Source of the DNA: Acanthacorydalis orientalis
Taxonomy: Eukaryota > Arthropoda > Insecta > Megaloptera > Corydalidae
NCBI GenBank assembly: GCA_034766995.1
Contig: CM068315.1
Coordinates: forward strand, 43,443,318 to 43,507,317
DNA: 64,000 nucleotides
Direction: 5' to 3'
The position numbers were made by a program, and so were the translations under genes. The notes under the pieces are model-generated. The model was not told the origin of the DNA. It did not search any database and was given only the letters and a program-made list of their open reading frames with translations. Numbering within the stretch: the first letter of the stretch is position 1; every line of letters begins with the position of its first letter. Positions 55,867 to 64,000 of this stretch are shown here, piece after piece.

Positions 55867-56030
55867 TAATTTTAGCACGGTGTCTAAATACACTTTCACA
55901 AATGAATTTTTTATTCACGTTAGAAACCTCGATTTTTTTTATCATCAAAATTGTTAAATAACTGATTATTTATCATTTTTAATTATTGCTTATAGGTATT
56001 TCGATGAAAATTCAATTATTCTCAGGATTG
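55867..56030 (-). repeat. palindromic-core repeat, full-length copy
   Basis: Shows TTAGCACGGTGTCTAAATAC, CTTTCACAAATGAATTTTTT, TTAAATAACTGATTATTTAT and TTGCTTATAGGTATTTCGAT. Confidence 0.78.
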
Positions 56031-56312
56031 TAAGATATATCAAAAAGTTCGTTTGGAAAATTACATGAATATTTCAAAGATTTAACACAAAGAAGATTCA
56101 ATTTTAGTTTTGCTTTGATATTTTTTTAATTTTTTTTTATCTAAAGTCTTGTGGGTCTCGTGTTTAACATCACTATTTTAAAGAATTGGCTTGTTATAGT
56201 GGTGTGAGTACACTTTTAAAAATATACGATTTTTATTTCAATCTTTTTTGACAAGAAATGGTTTTAATTATTATTTTTATTCAATTAAAATTCCTGTTTA
56301 CATTTATTTATA

Positions 56313-56316
<4 letters not shown>

Positions 56317-56352
<36 letters not shown>
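56317..56352. repeat. (TA)n microsatellite
   Basis: Pure TA run. Confidence 0.95.
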
Positions 56353-56354
<2 letters not shown>

Positions 56355-56514
56355 TTGTTTAAATATAAAACAATTAATTAAAAATTGTAATATTCCATCA
56401 TATGATGAAATATAGATTACTTTATAAATATTAATCTAACAGTATCAAAATATTTTCCGAAATAATATTTTCACTTACGCTAAAATTGACATATTTGTAT
56501 GATTAAGTATGTTT

Positions 56515-56630
56515 AATAATATTAATTATTGAACGTTTCCGATTAAAAAAATTGTAGTATTTTGTAAAGTGAATGAAAATGTTATTTTATGAAAATAAAT
56601 TTTACCAATTTTTCAGAACTGTATTGTGAA
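56515..56630 (+). repeat. palindromic-core repeat, diverged
   Basis: AATATTAATTATTGAACGTT, then TTGTAGTATTTTGTAAAGTG and TTTTTCAGAACTGTATTGTG. Confidence 0.5.
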
Positions 56631-57097
56631 AAAGCTGTTAAACTAATAAAAAAAGCTATCCTATACCTGTGCTTCACGGACAAAATTGTATTGTGAGTAA
56701 AACTTTGAGAGTGGCATGCTTTTATATTTGGAATGGTGCTCGAATGGAGGTTACACATAAAATATTTCTCAGTATTTGAATATACGATAAATATATTTCT
56801 AATTCTATCATTTCAATAGAAATAATAAAATTCGAATAAAAAATATAGAAAGTATATTTGAGCTTTTTAACGTCTTAAAAAATTTTTAATTTTTTCAACT
56901 AAGACCCAGTTCTATCTTAAAAACAGTATTTTTTCACAAATATTTTTTTACTCACACCATAAATACACCATAAAAAAATTTAATATTTGTTTGAATGATT
57001 CTTGAAATTTTCTGATCGATTTTATGCGCATTACGATGGAGATTCTGTCATTCATAAAGAGAGAATATGCAGAAAAATCGATTTTTTTCAAATTCAA
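56631..57097. other. AT-rich DNA, nothing recognised
   Basis: No supported feature. The overlapping ORFs at 56948-57308 read through the palindromic element. Confidence 0.4.
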
Positions 57098-57260
57098 CCC
57101 TTTACGGTCACTGTTCAGACGTTCTGGACAACGCACTTCGATTGAACAGGTCCAATGTACAGTCTCTCTGAACAATGATATACTCGTATTTGTTGATTAT
57201 TCTGTGTATTTCGGTGCCATGCTGAAGATAAGCTATTTTAAGCATAGTAATAAAATACAT
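57098..57260. mobile_element. palindromic foldback element, copy 2 (partial)
   Basis: AACCCTTTACGGTCACTGTT, then CAGACGTTCTGGACAACGC, CTTCGATTGAACAGGTCCAA, and the self-complementary centre TGCCATGCTGAAGATAAGCT...AGCATAG. It matches the 3668-3884 copy but the closing arm is lost. Confidence 0.65.
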
Positions 57261-57629
57261 ACACTAAACTGTATAACATCCTTATCTGTTGAAACAATGG
57301 TCATCTAATTGTATACTTATAGGAAGAATTCCTTACTATTCCTTCTATTCTATAAAAAAACGAATTTATTTTATTCCGTATTATATTCATTAGTGGTTTT
57401 TTTATTCAGTCAAAGAAAGATATCAAAAATATGAAGTGAATACATCAAACAAACGGTGAAGAATATTTATATGTTTTCATAATTTTGAATTAGTTGATAA
57501 ATGTTGATATTTGAAGATAGAATGAATTTTTTGTTCTTTTTTTTAATACTATATCAAAAAAGTTATTATTACATTAGTCTGTACGACTTTATGAATAAAT
57601 AAAACGTTTTCGCATGCTTTCATTAGCGG

Positions 57630-57633
<4 letters not shown>

Positions 57634-57666
<33 letters not shown>
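57634..57666. repeat. (TA)n microsatellite
   Basis: TA run. Confidence 0.95.
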
Positions 57667-57667
<1 letters not shown>

Positions 57668-57879
57668 ATTGCATGTGTATTGAATTGTACGAAGAGAAAA
57701 GTAGATAAAGTATTACATAAAATATTTTCGTTTTGTAAAAAAGCAAATTCATACGCGAGAGAATAAAAATGGCTTTCGAATACAACAACGTATATACAAG
57801 TTCATAATAAAACAATTAAAAATATAATTAAATTACAAAACTCTCCCAAAAAATTAATTTCGTACGCTATGAATAATAT

Positions 57880-58224
57880 TGAAATAATTATACAAATTTT
57901 AAATAATGAAAAGTTCAACAGCAGGCGGCGATACTTGAAGAGGAGGAGTCCGGTGAAAATATTCGAGGTTTGTATGAGCCGAATGGTCGGGAGTTGAAGT
58001 CGTGCCTCCGGGTTATTTTAATTTACATAGCGTTCCATTATCAAGAAGACACCCCGACGTCATTCTGTCTTCATAACAATATCATAATGACATTCTCATT
58101 ATTTTAATTTTGCAATCCGTTGTCTTGGAAGTGGATATACATTCGTGAAAAGATGTTTCTACAGTGCTCGGTTCCAAGATTATTGAAGAAACAATAGGAC
58201 GTAATTTAGTTTCAGGCTGTTCAT
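57880..58224. other. higher-complexity island
   Basis: Unique-looking, CpG-containing sequence (AGCAGGCGGCGATACTTGAA; ACACCCCGACGTCATTC) ending at a compound microsatellite. It shares GGTTTGTATGAGCC with the 13.8-kb island. No protein was recognised. Confidence 0.35.
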
Positions 58225-58242
58225 ACACACACACACACACAT

Positions 58243-58302
<60 letters not shown>
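58225..58302. repeat. compound microsatellite (CA)n-(TA)n
   Basis: CA tract of about 25 bp, then a TA run of about 47 bp, then CACAC. Confidence 0.96.
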
Positions 58303-58775
58303 TGTTGATTTTCAATTGATGTTATTTTTCATTAATATAATACAAAACAGAAGTATGTACGAGAATACTTCGTATCTTCCCAAATTTAATATATAACATT
58401 TTTCGAGTTAATTTTCTCTTTAATAACCTCTCTTGGAATTTTCGAGACATAAATCAGAAAATTTAGTATACGATATTAAAATACTGTTTATTAGATATTT
58501 ATAGATTCTGTTTTCCTAAAATCTGATAAATTAAAAAGTATACATATTTCCAACTTGAAACTTTAGTTTCAGAATTCTGAAAATATTTAATTTATTTTAA
58601 TTCTAAAATAATTCCATATCATATTTTTATATATAGTAGGAATCATGAATGACTACTGATTGATGTATCATAAGTCAAATAGATGTTTTATTAAGCTTAT
58701 TCAGTACACTTGATTGAAAATGGTTTAATTTATAAAATAACACTTTGCTTTAAAATTGATTCAAATTTTTTTATA

Positions 58776-58915
58776 CCTTATCGCTGTAAAAATGATAGAA
58801 TTATTATTGAAATTAGCGTAACAAACATTCAAATGATCAATAATTAATTATTAAACATTTAAATCATAAAAAAAGTGTATTTTATAAGTGAAAAATTCAT
58901 TTAAGAAAATGAATT
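58776..58915 (+). repeat. palindromic-core repeat
   Basis: Shows CCTTATCGCTGTAAAAATGA, then AATGATCAATAATTAATTAT, TAAACATTTAAATCATAAA and the right arm GTGAAAAATTCATTTAAG. Confidence 0.75.
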
Positions 58916-59188
58916 AAAGTATTGCACAATTTCAAAACGTATTGTCAGTACAGTGTCATGTTAAATACTATTTGTATTATTAAATTAAATAAGTGAATAT
59001 TTTTCTGTTTTGCATTTAATTCAATTATATTTTTTAATTAGAAAAGACTTAAAATTTTTTAAAAATCATAAAAATTTAATTCTTAAATTCAAGTTCTTAA
59101 TTTTATTTAGATTTTTATATTGGGAAAGTTACTAAATTTTAAAATAAATCGAGACTATTTTCTTAAGAATGATAATATTCAGATTATT

Positions 59189-59375
59189 CTGTACCTTGGC
59201 GCTTTGAAAATGATGGCATCTCTATCGAAGTGCGCATGTGTAATATTCAAGAATATTCAATAATTATTTATTAACTATTTTTAATTAGATTCTTTTTATT
59301 TTATGGATTCAAAAATGAATTCATTTGTGAAAGAATATGGTAAGCTTTTTTTACAAAATGCAGTTCTGACACTGG
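59189..59375 (+). repeat. palindromic-core repeat, best reference copy
   Basis: This copy shows every segment of the unclassified family in order: CTGTACCTTGGCGCTTTGAA; AATGATGGCATCTCTATCGA; AGTGCGCATG; the palindromic core ATTCAATAATTATTTATTAA (consensus halves TGATCAATAATT and AATTATTGATCA); ATTTTTAATTAGA; TTTATGGATTCAAAAATGAA; TTCATTTGTGAAAG; and GCAGTTCTGACACTGGCTAC. About 25 copies of 100-190 bp occur in both orientations across the window. No coding capacity, tandem arrangement or clear target duplication was seen. It could be a MITE, but the source is unknown. Confidence 0.82.
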
Positions 59376-59387
59376 CTACATTCATTG

Positions 59388-59472
59388 TCACTAATAAAAT
59401 ATTTCAGTAATAAATAAACATTTAGATCAGAATAATTAATCATGGTTTATGGAATGAAAAAATGACTCACTT
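59388..59472 (+). repeat. palindromic-core repeat, partial
   Basis: AATAAACATTTAGATCAGAA, then TTTATGGAATGAAAAAATGA, immediately after the reference copy. Confidence 0.55.
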
Positions 59473-60419
59473 GAGGAATTTTTTCAAATTTTAAAATTGC
59501 TTATTTTTTAATATTATTTTTTTCTTAATAATTTAAATGATTTCATTTTTTTATTAATTAAGTTATTGAATTATTAAATTTATGATTTTTACAAATATTT
59601 TTAAAATCCAATGTTAATAAATATTTAAATATGTCGTATTAAATATAAATTGAAATTTTTTTATAAAAGTTATTTTCTCATTAATTCAATATCATGTGTT
59701 TCTTAATTGTTATCTTACAGTAATATTTTTTCAAGGTTTTAAATAATTTAAATAAAATTGTTAATTGAATTTTGCATTCTTGAACCCTTTGAGTATATTT
59801 TGAGTAGAAGAATCATTGAAAAATTAAATCCGTTCCATTTTAGAATCCGTATTCTCTATCCAAAATAGAATCAATTACCAATTTAAATAATTGTTTTAAT
59901 AGAATAAAATTGAAATTTTTATATTTGAATTTAATTATCTAAATAAGTTGATTAGTACTTTAATTTTAATATTCAATAATACAGGGTTCTATTTTGATTT
60001 TAATTCCTTTTTAATGTTTTAACTTTTAAGAAATCCACATGAAAAACTTTTTGACCATTTGTTTGTTTTTGTTTCGAATGTTCTAGTATAGAATGTCCTT
60101 TTAAAAGAATAGTTGTTCAATCTTTCATCAGATCATAGTTGTTATAACAGAGCTAACAGAGTTGTTATAATTCCCATTTTAAAATTTATAACACACTTTA
60201 GTTTTCATTAATAAATCAAATGTTTCAAAAGTTATTGAGTTCAATCTTGATAGAATTCCACAACCGATATAAAACAAATAGTAATCAAGGTTTTATATAC
60301 AGACTGACAAAATTGAACAAATATATCCATTAATTTCTTTCATTAATTTCAAATTTGTTTATCGTTTACGAACTTTATCGATTTTATAGAAAAAACAATT
60401 ATCGGTTATACACAGAATC
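59473..60419. other. AT-rich intergenic DNA, no gene seen
   Basis: No supported ORF and no recognised transposon end (one isolated CCCTTTGAG word at about 59785 has no partner or TTAA). Confidence 0.45.
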
Positions 60420-60790
60420 GAATTTATAAGAAGCCATCCTCTCCTCGTTTCAAATAATAATAGATACGGCATTGCGAATCAAAAAGGGTGCCCGATCGGG
60501 TGTAAGGGGGGATATGATTTTAAACCATGTTAAATTATGCCGTGATCGCCATACCGTTCAGTTGACTAGTGGGGAAGTAACAGCACTGTTTGGGTGGCGG
60601 CGTTGGCTGTTTTCCTCAAAATCAATTAATCAGAGTGTATGCTGTGCAAATACCACAAGCGGGACTAATCTCCTCGATTCAATACCTCACACTCTTTCAT
60701 TCGTCACTCTTCCACCCAATGCTGGAGAAACCTACTCGCAAGTTCATCCATAGGCATATAACTATCTTAAATTGCTTCTCTCTTCACTAC

Positions 60791-60792
<2 letters not shown>
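60420..60792. other. CpG-containing higher-complexity island
   Basis: Unique-looking sequence with GGTGCCCGATCGGGTGTAAG (60487-60506, containing the palindrome CCCGATCGGG) and TTTGGGTGGCGGCGTTGGC. Two overlapping plus-strand ORFs of about 90 codons (60472-60753, 60590-60859) cannot both be real and neither was recognised. Confidence 0.38.
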
Positions 60793-60841
<49 letters not shown>

Positions 60842-60858
60842 GTGTGTGTGTGTGTGTG
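60793..60858. repeat. (TA)n-(TG)n microsatellite
   Basis: TA run of about 45 bp followed by nine TG units. Confidence 0.97.
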
Positions 60859-61029
60859 ACGGAAACAAACATATTAATATAAATTATTTTATAGTTGGTA
60901 ATTTTCAAAAAGTCTATGAATTGATTATTCATTAAATTTCAATCAAAAAAATATGTTAAATGATTTAAGTAAAGTAATACAATTTCTTATAATTATCAAG
61001 ATAATAAACACACTGAACTAAAAACTATA

Positions 61030-61510
61030 TATCGTTAACTGTACCAAATATAACACGTGTTAATGTTTTCGAGTCGGGTCGAAACGCTTTAACCCCATTT
61101 CAAAACTTTTACAATATTCAACGTATCGATAAAACGTGCTGATCTAATGATTGAAAGCACGAATAATACAGCAATAATAAACGCTTCGGTCCCTCTTCAT
61201 TCTACTGTCACTCTACGTTGACTATTTCTGAAGATGCATACGCATCATTGACTATTCTGATTTTAGAAATAACTCTATCGTCCGATCGTGCACGACGACA
61301 AAAGAATGGGCATTGGTGCGTGAGTATATAAAATCTTGTTGAAAAAGTCAGTAGACGTGGACAGTGCTGAATTGTATGAAAAAAAAACGATCGTCGTGCG
61401 TTAAAACATTTATTCTTTCTGGTGGTTACAGTCACAATAGATGAAATTGTATTAACAGCTGATCGATATAGAAATATATCTTTCTTGTTATATGAATTCT
61501 GTTTATATTC
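61030..61510. other. higher-complexity island with a minus-strand ORF
   Basis: CpG-containing, unique-looking sequence. The minus-strand ORF of 101 codons (61208-61513) is Arg/Ser/Cys-rich with no recognised domain. A chance ORF is the default reading. 61511-62127 beyond it is AT-rich and featureless. Confidence 0.35.
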
Positions 61511-62127
61511 CAAAACAAATAGAATTCAAATTTATTTGAGACATGTAATATAGAATATATATAAATATTATACTAGATTATTTGTTTAACAAAAAAAAAT
61601 ATTAAATTAAAATAATTGTAAATAATGTGTGAAATTCGTCAATATTCTTTATAACAAACTTTCCTTTTTCTAAAATAGTGAAAAGGTTACACAATTATCT
61701 AAAATGAAAGAGCGTAACTGGTAATTAAAAGTTTACACAGTAAATTCAACTAAATAGAGCTTAAAGCGTATTCTTTGTTTTTGAAATGAACAAAGGATTT
61801 AGATAAGTTCTAATAGTTAGAACAGAGTAAATTCTGTTTAAAAGTTAGAATCATTATTGAATACAAGGGTGAAAATGATGTAGAAACTTTTTTAAGAAAT
61901 TTAATTGTTTAATTTATAATAATGGTAACTTATCCTTTAAAAAAATGTTCAGATAAGAATAATAAATATTTGTTAATTATTAAAAAAGATCTTTTAAATA
62001 TAAAAAATCATATTTCCAAATTTAACTACTTTCTGTAGATTTAAGCTTCACATTTTAGTTTTTTATTCATTAATAATTATTTTAATTTATTATTATGTAT
62101 TTCTTTTTCAAGGCTGGCCTTTAAAAA

Positions 62128-62607
62128 ATATTTTTTTCAATGAAAGTGTCGTGTTCATGTTAATGTCATTTTAAAGTGCAATTTTCGGTCTGAATTTTAG
62201 TAACGTCGACTTTATTTTTATTAATTTTGCTTCAAATTAGGTTTTAGAATTAAAGATGGAAAAGTAAAGATTCAAAATAGGTGGTAAAGTAGCAGAAACT
62301 GCTCGTAAACTAAACAATACTTTTGGTGTTAGTACTACTAAGGAATCTACGGTGCAATGTTGGTTCAAAAAATTCGTGCTAGAGGTGAGAGCCTTAAAAA
62401 TGAAAAAGGTCGCATGTGTTCTTCTTCAGTTTATAACCAACAACTGAAGGCATTAGTTGGATCAGGACTACACACAACAATTCGAGAGCTTTCATAAAGG
62501 TTCGGCGTTAGTTATCCAAAAGTTCTCGACCACTTAAAACCACTTAAATTAAAAAAAAATTATGAATGTGAAGGTAATAAAACGCAATTATTTTTCTACC
62601 AACCCAA
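62128..62607 (+). mobile_element. mariner lineage II internally deleted derivative, 5' terminus lost
   Basis: Lacks the outer 5' end (begins TTTTTTTCAATGAAAGTGTC) but keeps the 5' region, the broken N-terminal transposase (GGKVAETARKLNNTFGVSTT, then ATVQCWFKKFVLEVRALK region), HTTIREL and DHLKPLKLKK. It then has the deletion junction in an A run and the 3' end AATTATTTTTCTACCAACCCAA. Same junction as the 52.9-kb copy. Dead. Confidence 0.88.
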
Positions 62608-63142
62608 TTCAATTATTATATAAAATTTAAAATTGAAGAACACGCAATGTAAAGGCATTAAGTAATAAAAATGAGAAAGACATATTAAAATTCATAAAAT
62701 AAATTATAATCACATAAACATATTATCAGACCTTAAATATAATAAAACTGATAAAAGTTTGATTGGTCTTCAATTTATAACATTTAAATCGTTAAACATT
62801 ATATATATATATATATACATATAAATAAATAAAGAAACAATGTTTAAAATTGTAAAAAAGTAGTAAACTTTTTTGCAGTAAAAATGAAAATAAAATCGTA
62901 TTAAAAAAATACGGAACTAATAAAACGCACGAAATATCGGTAACATAGGATTTTTTCTCGCATCGAAAATCTATATTTAAATACGGTACTGGTTCCGTAC
63001 GTCATTTCCTATTATCCGACATGTAATATATGTACTTTATTCAATCTGAATTTTCCACTTCCACATATATCCTGATATAGTGTCACAAATTCAACGAAAT
63101 ACCTTCATCTGCACGTTAAACTACGACTATAAGGTTATACTC

Positions 63143-63144
<2 letters not shown>
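62608..63144. other. intergenic DNA, no gene seen
   Basis: AT-rich to 62930, then a small more complex patch at 62930-63140. Short TA run at 62804-62818. Confidence 0.45.

Positions 63145-63174
<30 letters not shown>
63145..63174. repeat. (TA)n microsatellite
   Basis: Pure TA run. Confidence 0.95.
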
Positions 63175-63177
<3 letters not shown>

Positions 63178-63356
63178 AATGTATTGTGATCCATTTAGTT
63201 ATTATAGAAATACATGTTTTTCAATAGATAACTCATAAATCATTTTTATATACTGAATAGTATTTCGTAATATTTTGTAGATTCTTTTTATTTTTCAAGT
63301 TTTAATAAATTGTCATGTTTTAGAATTGATATTTAATAAAAAGATAATATGTACTC

Positions 63357-63390
63357 ACTCACACACACACATATATATATATATATATAC
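63357..63390. repeat. (CA)n-(TA)n microsatellite
   Basis: CA units followed by a TA run. Confidence 0.95.
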
Positions 63391-63828
63391 TGATATTCTA
63401 TATATAAAAGTACTAAATTATTTACACCATTTTCTTCCTCTTCAATTTATAATAATTATGAAACCATTATAAGTCACTACAAATTAGCCTTTTTGAACAA
63501 ATTCCAGGAGTGTTTTCATTCGATGTGCGCTGTAGAGAATAATTTAGAAAAAAACTATATTGTTTTTCAACCAATCGGAGCAAAAACTTATAAATTGTAA
63601 GAGTTTACAAGATTTGATCATTATGTTGTACTTTAATCTATTAGTAATTGTTTTCGTATATCTTTTCAGAAGAATTCTTTTTCAGTGATAAATAAAAAAC
63701 AAAAATGTATAAATAAACTTGTTCATATTATTTTACAAGTGACTATTTTCTTACTATATAAATCATTAATTTTTTTTCTAATCACAGCTGTTCAGCTTTT
63801 TCTTTACTTTAGATTTTTTAAAGATTAT
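63391..63828. other. AT-rich DNA, nothing recognised
   Basis: No supported feature. Confidence 0.45.
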
Positions 63829-63978
63829 GCACCATCTCAATGTAAATGTGCATAGGAAAGAAATCAAAGTGATCAAAAATCATTCATTTGAACACTTTTG
63901 ATTAGAAAACTTTGTTGTTTGTGGGATAAGAAAAAAATCATTTGTGAAAGAGGATTGATCGTCAGTATCAGAACTGTA
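63829..63978 (+). repeat. palindromic-core repeat, full-length copy
   Basis: Shows GCACCATCTCAATGTAAATG, GTGATCAAAAATCATTCATT, CACTTTTGATTAGAAAAC, TTGTTTGTGGGATAAG, ATCATTTGTGAAAG and AGTATCAGAACTGTATTATT. Confidence 0.78.
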
Positions 63979-64000
63979 TTATTCATACTGTTTTTTAATT

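Noticed and set aside
57024..57308. 94-codon plus-strand ORF
   Set aside because: Reads through the second palindromic 'CACTGTCCAG' copy, which has no coding role in the first copy.
59778..59800. CCCTTTGAG as another piggyBac-type end
   Set aside because: No adjoining TTAA and no partner terminus within a plausible distance.
60472..60859. Two overlapping plus-strand ORFs of about 90 codons
   Set aside because: They use different frames of the same DNA and one ends in a microsatellite. Neither was recognised.
61208..61513. 101-codon minus-strand ORF
   Set aside because: No recognisable motif. It lies in a more GC-rich island where stops are rarer, so chance explains it.

Overview
This is an AT-rich animal genomic segment. 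It most resembles a non-coding, repeat-dense part of an insect genome. A decayed insect odorant-receptor (OR) gene sits among several lineages of mariner transposons, piggyBac- and hAT-type remnants, Helitron-like elements and dozens of (TA)n microsatellites. The OR has the form usual in Hymenoptera (C-terminal 'YCWFGNE' followed by an 'SSELA'-like block), so an ant, bee or wasp is my best guess, but the order is an inference. There is no bacterial gene organisation, no CRISPR array and no rRNA, and I recognised no tRNA by eye. I found no intact host gene.

Layout. 0-7 kb: a mariner 3' end cut by the window edge, a TTAA-flanked piggyBac-type element (1220-1869), a palindromic element (3668-3884) fused to a mariner deletion derivative (3890-4184), a second mariner deletion derivative (4783-5165), and a cluster of a short unclassified repeat with a palindromic core. 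7-19 kb: two Helitron-like elements, a second piggyBac-type copy, a roughly 500-bp foldback element (11805-12303) with a (CA)n(TA)n(TG)n loop, a mariner 5' fragment and many microsatellites. 20-34 kb: three near-full-length but dead mariners (20971-22238, 28838-30120, 31961-33209). The last is nested in an older mariner deletion derivative with both TA target duplications visible. 36-40 kb: a hAT remnant with a C-terminal transposase ORF and a third Helitron-like copy. 41-46 kb: mariner fragments and an inverted-repeat family. 46.5-49.5 kb: the OR pseudogene, the only recognisable host gene. 50-64 kb: more microsatellites, two internally deleted mariners (52912-53457, 62128-62607), another roughly 500-bp derivative (53758-54262), a second copy of the palindromic 'CACTGTCCAG' element, and more palindromic-core repeats.

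How it fits together. The sequence is mostly a record of DNA-transposon activity. At least five mariner-type lineages are present. Two of them amplified as compact, internally deleted non-autonomous derivatives of about 500-545 bp that keep both ends plus short pieces of the transposase gene. Between the repeats lie about 17 higher-complexity, more GC-rich islands of 200-700 bp. They carry no recognised repeat and are the best candidates for conserved regulatory DNA or exons of an undetected host gene. No transposase in the window is intact, so any mobility would need enzymes from elsewhere.
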